Below, piece after piece: positions 31,084 through 38,814 of a DNA stretch of 64,000 nucleotides (positions are counted from its first letter, which is position 1; every line of letters starts with the position of its first letter). Under the pieces are notes generated by a model. That model worked only from the letters and a program-made list of their open reading frames with translations, searched no databases and had not been told where the DNA came from. Origin of the DNA: Pseudomonas putida NBRC 14164 (GTDB lineage Bacteria; Pseudomonadota; Gammaproteobacteria; Pseudomonadales; Pseudomonadaceae); NCBI RefSeq assembly GCF_000412675.1, contig NC_021505.1:310001-374000 (forward strand), in the 5' to 3' direction. Made by a program: the position numbers and the translations under genes.

Positions 31084-31798
31084 CGGCCGCGAGGTTGGCG
31101 ATACTCAGCAGGTAGCCTTCGTTGCGGATGGTGAGAATTTGCGCAGCCCCCGCCGGCGCACGGCGTAGTTGCTGGCGCAGGCGGCTGACGCACATGTCCA
31201 CCGAACGGTCGTCGGGCAGGTGGTCGCGGCCAAACGCGCTGCGGGTCAGCTGGTCGCGGGAGACCACCCGGTTGTTGGCTTCCAGCAGTTCGCGCAGCAC
31301 GCGATAGTCGGAGCGCGGCAGGGTCAGGGTTTCGCCATCGGGGCGGGTGAGCAGACGCTTGACGTGTTCAAGGCGAAAGCCTGCGAACAGCTGGGCGTCC
31401 GCCACGGCGGACTCTTCCGCGGGAGTGTCCAGGCGTTGCGGGCGACGCAGCACGGCCTTGATCCGGGCGATCAGCTCGCGCGGCTCGAAGGGTTTGGCCA
31501 GGTAGTCGTCGGCACCCACTTCCAGGCCGATGATGCGGTCCAGCGTGCTTCCCTTGGCCGACAGCATGATTACTGCCAACCCCGGGGTCGCTTGCAACTG
31601 GCGGCACAGGCTAAGGCCATCTTCGCCGGGCAGCATCAGGTCGAGCACCACCAGGTCCACCTTGTGCCGGGCCAGCTGTTCGCGCATCTGTTCACCGTCT
31701 GCTGCGGCTAGCACGTTGTAGCCGGCATCGGTCAGGTAATCACAAAGAAGTTCGCGGATTTCGTCGTCATCGTCGACAACCAGCAAGGTCGTGGTCAT
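31076..31798 (-). CDS. OmpR/PhoB-family response regulator
   Basis: 240 residues from ATG 31798 (MTTTLLVVDDDDEIRELL). Receiver with acceptor Asp in [16 protein letters not shown] and Lys in MLSAKGST, then a winged-helix DNA-binding domain (RSAFGRDHLPDDRSVDMCVS). It overlaps the kinase gene by 8 bp. It is divergent from the TonB receptor at 31939, whose promoter shares the 140-bp gap. Confidence 0.9.
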   Translation of the reverse strand: MTTTLLVVDDDDEIRELLCDYLTDAGYNVLAAADGEQMREQLARHKVDLVVLDLMLPGEDGLSLCRQLQATPGLAVIMLSAKGSTLDRIIGLEVGADDYLAKPFEPRELIARIKAVLRRPQRLDTPAEESAVADAQLFAGFRLEHVKRLLTRPDGETLTLPRSDYRVLRELLEANNRVVSRDQLTRSAFGRDHLPDDRSVDMCVSRLRQQLRRAPAGAAQILTIRNEGYLLSIANLAADA

Positions 31799-31938
31799 GC
31801 GGAAAAACACCTGTTCGGTGAGGGCCGGTGGCGCTCGTTACGTTCAATTACATCCCCGTACATGTCGGGTCTGGAGCCGGGAGGGCCGATCCCTAGAATC
31901 CTAACAAAAAATCATCTGCAAATACGAAGCCTTCCCAA

Positions 31939-34236
31939 ATGAATCCCAAGCGCATCCCGAAAGTGTTCACCCCCATCAGCCAAAGCGGCAATCGCCTCAA
32001 GCCGTTGGCGTTCTTCGTTGCCGTCGCCATCAGTGGCGGGGCCATGGCTGCCGATGGCAAACCTCTGGAGCTGGACGCCACGCAGATCGAAGACAGCGCT
32101 CTGCTGCCGGCCGACGATGCTGGCCAGCTAGGCTACACGGTCGAGAGCACCCGTAGCTCCACCGGCCTGGCGCTGACGCCACGCCAGACGCCGCAATCGG
32201 TCACCACCATTACCCGCCAGCAGATGGATGACCGCGACATCCACACCATCGAGCAGGCGCTGGAAACCACGCCAGGCGTAACGGCCAACAAGTCCGAGGT
32301 AGGTGGGCGTACCGACTACCGTGCCCGGGGCTATTCGATCAGCAACTGGAAGGTCGACGGCCTGCAGACCCAGGGCGGTTCGGACTTCAGCGGCAGTGGC
32401 AACGCACTGAATATGGACCTGTACGAACGCATCGACATCGTGCGCGGCGCCAACGGCCTGCTGGGCGGCACCGGCGACCCCTCGGCCACCGTCAACCTGA
32501 TCCGCAAGGCACCGACCAAGACATTCGGCGGCAGCGCCTACGCCACGTACGGCAGCTGGGACAAGCGTCGCCTGGGTGCGGACCTGAATCTGCCCCTGTC
32601 CGCGGATGGCCGCCTGCGCTCGCGCTTCGTGATGACCCAGCAGGACGCCAACTCGTTCCGTGACAACCAGTCCGAACGCTCCCGCGCCGCGCTGGCCAAT
32701 TTCGAGTTCGACCTGGACGACGCCACCACCCTGGGCGCCGGTTACCAGTATGAGTACAACAAGGTTGTCGGCGGCGGCTGGGGCGCGAACATCCCCATCT
32801 GGTACCGCGACGGTAGCAAGACCGATTTGCCGCGCAGCACCAACGTGGTGCCCAGCTGGAGCTTTGGCGAGTACACCACCCGTACCGCGTTCGGCTCTCT
32901 GGAGCACCGCTTCGACAACGACTGGACACTGGACCTGAAAGCAGCCCAGGCGACTACCGAAGCCTTGAACCACCGGGGCCTTGCCAAGGTGAACTCGGCT
33001 GGGCGCGGCAGCTTCGGCGGCTATTGGGACCAGGACGGCAGCGGCGCGGTGCTGAACGGTTTGCACAGCTCCAGCGACACCACCCAGCAGTCGGCGCAGA
33101 TCGACCTCTCCGGCCCCTTCCAGCTGTTTGGCCGCACCCACCAGGCCATGGTCGGCTACAACGACAGCCGCACCGTTGGCTGGTCGCCCCAGTACACCTG
33201 CACCATGGTCGGCGACGGCATGGCCAGCGCGCCTGCACTGGGTTGCCAGTTCCGCGCCAATAACGGCTTCCCGGTCACGGACTGGCACAATGGCGTGGAT
33301 GACGACTACGACCTCATCGCCTCGCGCACCGGCCTTCACAGCAAGACCACCACCCGCCTGCAGGGCATGTACGCCGCCACCCGCCTGAGCATCACCGACC
33401 CGCTATCGGTAATCGTTGGCGTGCGCACCAGCAACTATTCTTCGGTGACCCGCAGCGTGGCCGGCGAGCGCAGCAGCCAGGAAGAAAACGGCATTGTCAC
33501 CCCCTACCTGGGCGCGGTGTATGACCTCAACGACAATTACTCGTTGTATGCCAGCTACACCGATATCTTCACCCCGCAAACCTCTGAAACCAGCAGCGGC
33601 AGCAAGGTCGAGCCGATTCGTGGGCAAAGCTACGAAACAGGTATCAAGGGTGAATGGTTCGATGGCCGCCTGAACGCCTCGGCGGCGTACTTCCGCACCA
33701 AGCAGGAAAACAAGGCCGTGCTGGACGGCGACCTGACCACACCGACCGGGGCCAGCGCCTACAAGGCGGGCTCTGGCGTGGAAACCGACGGTATCGACCT
33801 GGAAGTGGCAGGCGCGCTGACGCCCAACTGGAACGTGTATGCCGGCTACACCTACCTGCACTTCCGTCGCGTCGACAGCGATGGCCGCAGCGACCCGTCG
33901 CACCTGTTCAAGGCCTCCACCACCTACCGCCTGAGCGGCCCGCTCGACCGCCTGACCCTGGGCGCCGGCGTGACTGCGCAGACCAACATCCGCGCCATCT
34001 CCAGCCCGGCTGGCCAGCCCACGAACGGTGTGAGCAATGGTGCCACTGACGTGAACTGGTCCGGTTATGCCATCTGGAATGCCATGGCCAAGTACCAGCT
34101 GACCGATGAAACCAGCGTCAGCCTCAACGCCAACAACCTGTTCGACAAGCACTACTACACCCAGTACGGGTTCTATGCCGGGGCCATCTACGGCGACCCG
34201 CGTAACCTGTCGTTGACGGTAAGTACCGCGTTCTGA
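31939..34236 (+). CDS. TonB-dependent ferric siderophore receptor (FpvA/FoxA-like)
   Basis: 765 residues. Signal sequence ends near residue 37 (ISGGAMAAD), then a TonB-box/plug region (TPRQTPQSVTTITRQQMDDR, GYSISNWKVDGLQTQ, YERIDIVRGANGLLGG) and a barrel ending DPRNLSLTVSTAF. This is the hydroxamate/pyoverdine-receptor group. There is no obvious N-terminal secretin-like signalling domain: the stretch between signal peptide and plug is only about 30 residues. Divergent from a two-component system that may regulate it. Confidence 0.9.
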   Translation: MNPKRIPKVFTPISQSGNRLKPLAFFVAVAISGGAMAADGKPLELDATQIEDSALLPADDAGQLGYTVESTRSSTGLALTPRQTPQSVTTITRQQMDDRDIHTIEQALETTPGVTANKSEVGGRTDYRARGYSISNWKVDGLQTQGGSDFSGSGNALNMDLYERIDIVRGANGLLGGTGDPSATVNLIRKAPTKTFGGSAYATYGSWDKRRLGADLNLPLSADGRLRSRFVMTQQDANSFRDNQSERSRAALANFEFDLDDATTLGAGYQYEYNKVVGGGWGANIPIWYRDGSKTDLPRSTNVVPSWSFGEYTTRTAFGSLEHRFDNDWTLDLKAAQATTEALNHRGLAKVNSAGRGSFGGYWDQDGSGAVLNGLHSSSDTTQQSAQIDLSGPFQLFGRTHQAMVGYNDSRTVGWSPQYTCTMVGDGMASAPALGCQFRANNGFPVTDWHNGVDDDYDLIASRTGLHSKTTTRLQGMYAATRLSITDPLSVIVGVRTSNYSSVTRSVAGERSSQEENGIVTPYLGAVYDLNDNYSLYASYTDIFTPQTSETSSGSKVEPIRGQSYETGIKGEWFDGRLNASAAYFRTKQENKAVLDGDLTTPTGASAYKAGSGVETDGIDLEVAGALTPNWNVYAGYTYLHFRRVDSDGRSDPSHLFKASTTYRLSGPLDRLTLGAGVTAQTNIRAISSPAGQPTNGVSNGATDVNWSGYAIWNAMAKYQLTDETSVSLNANNLFDKHYYTQYGFYAGAIYGDPRNLSLTVSTAF

Positions 34237-34267
34237 CCAACCGTGCCCACAGGTCTGCGCGCGGTCG

Positions 34268-34355
34268 CTGTGGGAGCGGCTTTAGCCGCGAACACCGGCG
34301 AAGCCGGTGCCATGCACCGCGTTGGACTCTTCGCGGGCACGCCCGCTCCCACAGG
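34268..34355. repeat. REP pair after the siderophore receptor
   Basis: CTGTGGGAGCGGCTTTAGCC with inverse ...GCACGCCCGCTCCCACAG flank an inner palindrome CACCGGCGAAGCCGGTG. Confidence 0.8.
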
Positions 34356-34432
34356 TACCGCGCAGACTTCAGGTCTATGCAGTATCTGTCGGGGCAACTG
34401 AATTGCAAAAAATCTGAAAGCGAGCGCGATCA

Positions 34433-34516
34433 CTGTGGGAGCGGGCTCGCCCGCGAACACGGGCGAAGCCCGTGCCATCCACCACGGTGTCGGTTTCGGG
34501 GTGTGCCCGCTCCCAA
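34433..34516. repeat. Second, partly degenerate REP pair
   Basis: CTGTGGGAGCGGGCTCGCCC and a decayed inverse copy (GTGTGCCCGCTCCCAAGCGG) around an inner palindrome ACGGGCGAAGCCCGT. It shares layout with the pair 80 bp to the left. Confidence 0.7.
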
Positions 34517-34527
34517 GCGGCCCTTTC

Positions 34528-34734
34528 TCAGGTGGGCTCTGCCGCGTGCCCTGCATCAGCTGGCTTCTCCAAATGGCCCTCGAAGCTATCCCAATCTTCG
34601 CCAAACAGCTCCACCGGATGCATGGTCCGGTCTGCGCCATTGCCACAGGCTAGCGCCTTGGCCGGGCAGTACAGGTCGCAACCCCAGCAGATACGCTCGG
34701 GGTGGCGAGGGTTTGTGGGAAATCTCTTGGCCAT
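34528..34734 (-). CDS. DUF3079 small cysteine-rich protein
   Basis: 68 residues from ATG 34734, chosen because GAGGGAGG ends 6 bases upstream; an ATG two codons earlier directly abuts that sequence. The DUF3079 core is clear: KRFPTNPRHPERICWGCDLYC, then PAKALACGNGADRTMHPVEL. Four cysteines suggest a metal site. Function unknown. Confidence 0.85.
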   Translation of the reverse strand: MAKRFPTNPRHPERICWGCDLYCPAKALACGNGADRTMHPVELFGEDWDSFEGHLEKPADAGHAAEPT

Positions 34735-34834
34735 GCTCATCCTCCCTCAGGGCTACTTGGCCTGAACGTAAACCCCTGGCCCAGCCCCTCGGTTGACCGA
34801 CATCAATCCATTGGCGGTTGCGAAGTCATCGCGC

Positions 34835-34865
34835 ATCCAGATATCTATTTGACAGATATCTGGAT
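34835..34865. promoter_or_regulatory. 12-bp inverted repeat overlapping a promoter, HigBA operator candidate
   Basis: ATCCAGATATCT, 7-bp spacer, AGATATCTGGAT: perfect 12-bp arms. A -35-like TTGACA (34849-34854) lies inside, with GACAAT about 15 bp downstream as a weak -10. This would start transcription just before the HigB remnant, the arrangement of an autoregulated toxin-antitoxin operator. Confidence 0.6.
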
Positions 34866-34884
34866 CACAGACAATTTCCACCTT

Positions 34885-35034
34885 ATGTTGGGGCGCCGCG
34901 ACAACACAATGCGGGTCAAGAAAAACGAATGCCGCCACATCGCGTGTCTCAATGCGCGAACGGGCACTCTGTACATCAAGGCCATTTTGTCGCACGCCGA
35001 GTACGACAAATGGTGCCGAAGCGATATCAGGTAG
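34885..35034 (+). pseudogene. HigB-type toxin remnant (C-terminal part only)
   Basis: Frame from ATG 34885 gives 49 residues whose second half, ARTGTLYIKAILSHAEYDKW, matches the closing strand and H-x-E-Y-D-K signature of HigB mRNA interferases. Full HigB is about 95-110 residues; the N-terminal half is missing and no frame upstream restores it. It lies 41 bp before the HigA-like gene, the normal toxin-first order, so a deletion of the toxin is inferred. A functional micro-toxin cannot be excluded. Confidence 0.6.
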
Positions 35035-35075
35035 CAACCTGGGCAGCGCGATATTTCAATTCGACAGGTGACAAC

Positions 35076-35549
35076 ATGAAGCGGGCTAAAATCGAAGCCA
35101 ATGGACTAGATGCCTTCATCGCTAATATTTCACCCATGCTCGATGGCCTGAACACTCAGATGGCAACCATGGCCCAGCTTCTGGCCGCCTGCCATGATCC
35201 CATCAAGGACGATGCCGAGCTTCAGGCACGCATGGCATTGATCGACGAGCTTTACTCCCATGCGGACAGTGAAGGCCACGCTGCGGCACGCTTTGCGGAG
35301 ATGGTAGCGGACCGCGTCTACGAGTATGAGAGTGAGTCCGTATTGGTGCCGTTCGCGAGCCAGGCCGAAGCGTTGGCCTTTCTGCTGTCGGACAGGGGGG
35401 TGAAGCAGAAGGACCTGTCGGCGATAGCGACCCAGAGCGCGGTTTCGGAGATTCTGAACAACAAGCGGAAGATGACGGTTGCCCAGGTAAAGGGCTTTGC
35501 TGAGTTTTTCAGCGTACCGGTCGAGTTCTTCATGCATGGGGTGGTTTGA
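35076..35549 (+). CDS. HigA-like helix-turn-helix antitoxin/regulator
   Basis: 157 residues from ATG 35076 with AGGTG 6 bases upstream. C-terminal XRE-type HTH: FLLSDRGVKQKDLSAIATQ, then SAVSEILNNKRKMTVAQVKG and FAEFFSVPVEFFM, the classic HigA/HTH_3 ending. The N-terminal ~85 residues are helical. With its toxin truncated, it may persist as an orphan regulator binding the inverted repeat at 34835-34865. Confidence 0.82.
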   Translation: MKRAKIEANGLDAFIANISPMLDGLNTQMATMAQLLAACHDPIKDDAELQARMALIDELYSHADSEGHAAARFAEMVADRVYEYESESVLVPFASQAEALAFLLSDRGVKQKDLSAIATQSAVSEILNNKRKMTVAQVKGFAEFFSVPVEFFMHGVV

Positions 35550-35591
35550 CAGCGGAGACAGGGTGGGAGCAGCGCAGTGAAAGCCGAAAAC

Positions 35592-35623
35592 AAAAAAGGC
35601 CCACCTTTCGGTGAGCCTTTTTT
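35592..35623. terminator. Terminator adjoining the tRNA remnant
   Basis: GGCCCACC-TTTC-GGTGAGCC with AAAAAA and TTTTTT on the two sides, so it works in both directions: for higA on plus and, read on minus, directly after the tRNA 3' fragment at 35634-35656, as expected of the original tRNA-Thr terminator. Confidence 0.8.
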
Positions 35624-35633
35624 GATACTGCGT

Positions 35634-35656
35634 ATGGTGCGGCACCAGGAGTCGAA
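35634..35656 (-). other. Left attachment site: degenerate tRNA-Thr 3' end
   Basis: Read on plus: ATGGTGC-GGCACCAGGAGTCGAA, identical to the 3' end of tRNA-Thr (42208-42231) except for one missing C and one A/G change. It is in direct orientation relative to the tRNA copy, 6.6 kb away, with the AT-rich island between them. Confidence 0.75.
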
Positions 35657-35958
35657 AAAGCTCGTAAATAACTGAAAGTAAATATTTTTCTGTGATGTTA
35701 TTTTTGATTCTATCTCTAAAACTATCCGTCGCGGTTATCTCCGTTTTTTAATTGGTGAGTGATACTCCGGGTTGGGCCGAATAAAGGGCGGTTCAGTATC
35801 TAGTAGTAGGTGTTTTTGCACGCGGCGTATAAGTGTTTCCTGCAGTATTAAGTTTGCGCTATAAGAGCGCTTAAACACCATGAGTGTTTTTTGTTGCATT
35901 TCGGATGGCGTGAAAATTATACTGAGCCATCATTCTGATATTGCAGAGGGAATTGAAG
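35657..35958. other. AT-rich non-coding left end of the island
   Basis: About 300 bp with no convincing open frame on either strand; stop codons are frequent. It presumably carries the promoter of the plus-strand cassette. Confidence 0.5.
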
Positions 35959-37257
35959 GTGCTTCCGAAAGTCTTTGTATACCCTGAGGGACAGCGCATA
36001 TGGTTGGTTAGGGCTTCCGGCGGAAAGCATTTTCAGAATTTCCTGAAGCACGGCGTTGTTGCAATCGCTCATATCGACAAGCTAATCAAAAAACACGCGC
36101 TTGACGAAATTCCTTCTAGAGAGATTTTGCGCGGGTATCTGGAAGCTGAATCTGACAGCTTCTTTGATTCACCTTTAGCAGTACTGAAAAAACTCGATGA
36201 CACCAGCACTGAGCTAGAGCAAGATGTTGAGTTGGCCGAGGAAGAGTATTTTGAAAGCAAAATGTCTCTAGCCAACCGCGAAGCGCAGGTGAATAAATTT
36301 GCGCAAGAAATGTGCGTGGGTGATCTGGTCGTTACTTTATGTAAGACCCATATAGTTATCGGACAATTCACGTCAGAGTCTTACATTGATGAGACTGTGT
36401 TGGTTAATAAGATATACAGAGGCTCAAAAGAGCCGAAGGTTGAGTATTTAGAGTCTAAGCTACGCAGGAATGTTGCCTGGGGTAAGCCAATTGCACGGGA
36501 GCTTCTTAGTGCCGGATTAAAGAAGCCTCTTTTAGCTAGGAATACGGTTTCCAGCTTGGACGAATATTGGGATAAAATATATTGTTTGATTTATCCTATT
36601 TTTGTTCGTTCAAACGTGGTTTATTTCTCTAATCGCGTTGCAAAAATTGGCCCCGTTGGCACTCGAAGTATGTGCAAGCTGCTTGATTTCGTAGTTTGCA
36701 CGCAATTGACGACAGATGCTCTGCTGAAACCAACTATGCCGGGTTTTGACTTGGCGAGATTGTTAGAGGACAGCTTGCATGGGACCGACTTTCAAGAAAG
36801 ATTGACCTCGCAGGCTGAAGTTATGTCGCCTGGTTACTTTCATCACGCAGTTCAGGTGTTGAATGGAGTGAAACCAGAGGTCTATGCTCGGGTCTTAGCT
36901 TCTTTGCTAGCCTTCGGCTTGACTGGGTGTCAAGGCGGGTCTGATGCGCTGGCTAGTCTATCTGAAGAGATAGTATCAACTCTTAAACAAGATGATATGT
37001 CCCAGGAGCGAACTGCAAAGCCTGCTGATAGGGACAAAACAGATAAAATGCTTGAGGAGTATAAGCAGATTATGGGCAAGAAAGGGGTTACAAGTTTGAC
37101 CTCTAGCCTTGATCTAAAATTAGCTAACGCCGATAGCGCATTGCCGTCTATTTCCTTCTCGCCACAAATAGATATTGAGAGTGGTTCAGAAAAAACCATG
37201 GGGGCCAAACAACATTCCAGCGGAACGGGCGAGCAGTTCCGCCTTGACTTGGAATAG
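35959..37257 (+). CDS. Island protein with PUA/EVE-like N-terminal domain, putative defence protein
   Basis: 432 residues from GTG 35959 (AGAGGG 8 bases upstream); a TTG at 35941 would give 438. Not assigned to a named family. The N-terminal ~140 residues show IWLVRASGGKHFQNFLKHGVVAI and, later, EMCVGDLVVTLCKTHIVIGQ, the pattern of PUA/EVE-like modules found at the N terminus of Mrr-like and other restriction-type proteins, interrupted by an acidic helix (LEQDVELAEEEYFESK). The middle part (DKIYCLIYPIFVRSNVVYFSN) is unrecognised, and the C-terminal ~90 residues are low-complexity and probably flexible. It is followed after 9 bp by a membrane-protein gene. AT-rich. Confidence 0.7.
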   Translation: MLPKVFVYPEGQRIWLVRASGGKHFQNFLKHGVVAIAHIDKLIKKHALDEIPSREILRGYLEAESDSFFDSPLAVLKKLDDTSTELEQDVELAEEEYFESKMSLANREAQVNKFAQEMCVGDLVVTLCKTHIVIGQFTSESYIDETVLVNKIYRGSKEPKVEYLESKLRRNVAWGKPIARELLSAGLKKPLLARNTVSSLDEYWDKIYCLIYPIFVRSNVVYFSNRVAKIGPVGTRSMCKLLDFVVCTQLTTDALLKPTMPGFDLARLLEDSLHGTDFQERLTSQAEVMSPGYFHHAVQVLNGVKPEVYARVLASLLAFGLTGCQGGSDALASLSEEIVSTLKQDDMSQERTAKPADRDKTDKMLEEYKQIMGKKGVTSLTSSLDLKLANADSALPSISFSPQIDIESGSEKTMGAKQHSSGTGEQFRLDLE

Positions 37258-37266
37258 GGGGTGACG

Positions 37267-37839
37267 GTGAGAAATGGAATTTTAGAATTCGTAGGTGGTG
37301 CATTCTTACTGACGGCTATTACATATGCTTCAGGAAGAGGCTATTTTAATGGTTACTTTCGAAGCGTGAGAGTAGACCCCGCGTTCGTTGATGTTGCTGT
37401 GGATCAAATTTTCTTTGAGGGTGGTAGAGAAATAATCAAGGTTGTAAGCCCTGTTGCGTATCCATTTTTATTTTTTGTTGTCGCTAGTGTGCTGTCGGCG
37501 TTATTGGGTACGCTGTATTTGAAGAAGATTGCATCTGCAAGGGCTGAGAATTTGTTGCTCGCCTGTTCGCAGTTGAAAGGAATTTTTTTGCTGGTTGGGA
37601 TAGTGTGGTTTTCTAACTATCTATTCAATTCGGCAATGAAAAGTGGTGGCGAGGTTGCTGTCACTAATGGGTGCAATTTTGTGGTCGTTCATGTGAACGA
37701 CAAGGACAGCCAGACGGGATGTCTCATTTACAAAAGCGTGGATAATATTTGGGTGCGCTACGAGACCGAAGAGTCTGAGTACGTTTCTGTTTTCCCGAGG
37801 GATAACTTTTACAGAGCAGACATGAAGATGCGGAACTAA
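37267..37839 (+). CDS. Three-helix membrane protein coupled to the PUA/EVE-like protein
   Basis: 190 residues from GTG 37267, where AGGGGGTG is well spaced; GTG 37261 would add two residues. Predicted membrane helices near residues 6-25, 61-87 and 104-124, followed by a soluble C-terminal domain of about 65 residues (NFVVVHVNDKDSQTGCLIYK, then DNIWVRYETEESEYVSVF). No family recognised. The 9-bp spacing says it is co-transcribed with the gene upstream; a sensor plus membrane-effector pair is an inference from layout only. Confidence 0.7.
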   Translation: MRNGILEFVGGAFLLTAITYASGRGYFNGYFRSVRVDPAFVDVAVDQIFFEGGREIIKVVSPVAYPFLFFVVASVLSALLGTLYLKKIASARAENLLLACSQLKGIFLLVGIVWFSNYLFNSAMKSGGEVAVTNGCNFVVVHVNDKDSQTGCLIYKSVDNIWVRYETEESEYVSVFPRDNFYRADMKMRN

Positions 37840-38040
37840 CTACTGCCGTTTGTAGTTGCAGGGGGCGGTTTTCGGTGTTGTTTAGATTTTTGATCAAAAA
37901 CAAAAATGGATTGATTTATGTTTCGGAAGATAAATCAGCCCCCATTTTCTGGATCCCGATAAAGCTTATAGTTTGATATGATGCGTCGAGGCCTAGCGAC
38001 TTAAAGTGCATTAAGTCGCCTAAGGTTTTTTCTGGCGTGG
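37840..38040. other. Non-coding gap between convergent island operons
   Basis: 200 bp, AT-rich, with no long stem-loop terminator that I can see; GGGGGCGG...TTTT is at most weak. Confidence 0.4.
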
Positions 38041-38814
38041 CTATATGGTCTTTTTTATGACAGAACTGCTTCCATCGCTTAATTTTATTGTTTCAAAGTC
38101 TTGGAAAAGCGAAGGTGCGTCTTGCTTGACAATTTTTAGGATTTGAGTTGACACATCCCGCATCTCCCAGTCACCCTCGATTGCCCCTCTCGTAATTAGG
38201 AAGTGCCTCAGTGCTCTGGCGTTTGCCGTGAATACTAATTTTGTTTCAATGGCGTTTGGGAGAATTGATCTTGCAGTTGTTCTGAGTTCTCGTAACTTTT
38301 CTTTGTTGGAAAAGCTGTTGCTTATAGATAGTTTCTTTGCGCTCGCGATGAGCTCTCTATATAGCTCGACTGATGAATGCATTGCATCAAGCCATTTTTT
38401 ATATAAAGGAGAATCTTTTTTTAGGGATGGAGGCGCAACAAAGTCCGCGTCAGACTCGTCGTAATACTGCTGTGAAAGCTGACTATATGAAAAGCCAGCG
38501 CGATGTCGCACAAGTTGATGGGTGAAACCCCGTGATACACCTGATACGATGAAAGTCCAACTTGCATGCTCGAGCACACTGCCATGCCCGCTATCAATGA
38601 GGTTGAGTATGTATTCCTGATTGCTTCTAGGCGATTGACGTTGACCAAAAGACATATAGCAAATTCGCCCTGAGAATTCGACTAAGTCATCGCTGCTTTT
38701 AGAGTCAGTCGTTCTTTGCCACACCATTTTTTCAGAATCTAAGAATTCTTGAATCGCGTCAAAGTCAATAGAGCTTTTTGCAACGCATCTCACAATAGGA
38801 CTTGAGACTTTCAT
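38041..38814 (-). CDS. thyX: ThyX, flavin-dependent thymidylate synthase
   Basis: 257 residues. The ThyX motif is at residues 103-117: RHRAGFSYSQLSQQY, a one-residue-longer variant of RHRxxSxNExSxRY; preceded by SVLEHASWTFIVSGVSRGFT and followed by the C-terminal NARALRHFLITRGAIEGDWE. It makes dTMP from dUMP with FAD, NADPH and methylene-THF. Its ATG overlaps the stop of the DCD-like gene (38811-38814), so the two are translated together. Pseudomonads normally carry ThyA, so this is an acquired second route; AT-rich composition agrees. Confidence 0.92.
   Translation of the reverse strand: MKVSSPIVRCVAKSSIDFDAIQEFLDSEKMVWQRTTDSKSSDDLVEFSGRICYMSFGQRQSPRSNQEYILNLIDSGHGSVLEHASWTFIVSGVSRGFTHQLVRHRAGFSYSQLSQQYYDESDADFVAPPSLKKDSPLYKKWLDAMHSSVELYRELIASAKKLSISNSFSNKEKLRELRTTARSILPNAIETKLVFTANARALRHFLITRGAIEGDWEMRDVSTQILKIVKQDAPSLFQDFETIKLSDGSSSVIKKTI

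Noticed and set aside
34702..34884. N-terminal extension of the HigB remnant
   Set aside because: The upstream part overlaps the DUF3079 gene start and the promoter palindrome and shows no HigB resemblance.
35634..35656. Considered as a second functional tRNA
   Set aside because: Only the 3' terminal 23 bases are present, with a missing base; no cloverleaf can form upstream.
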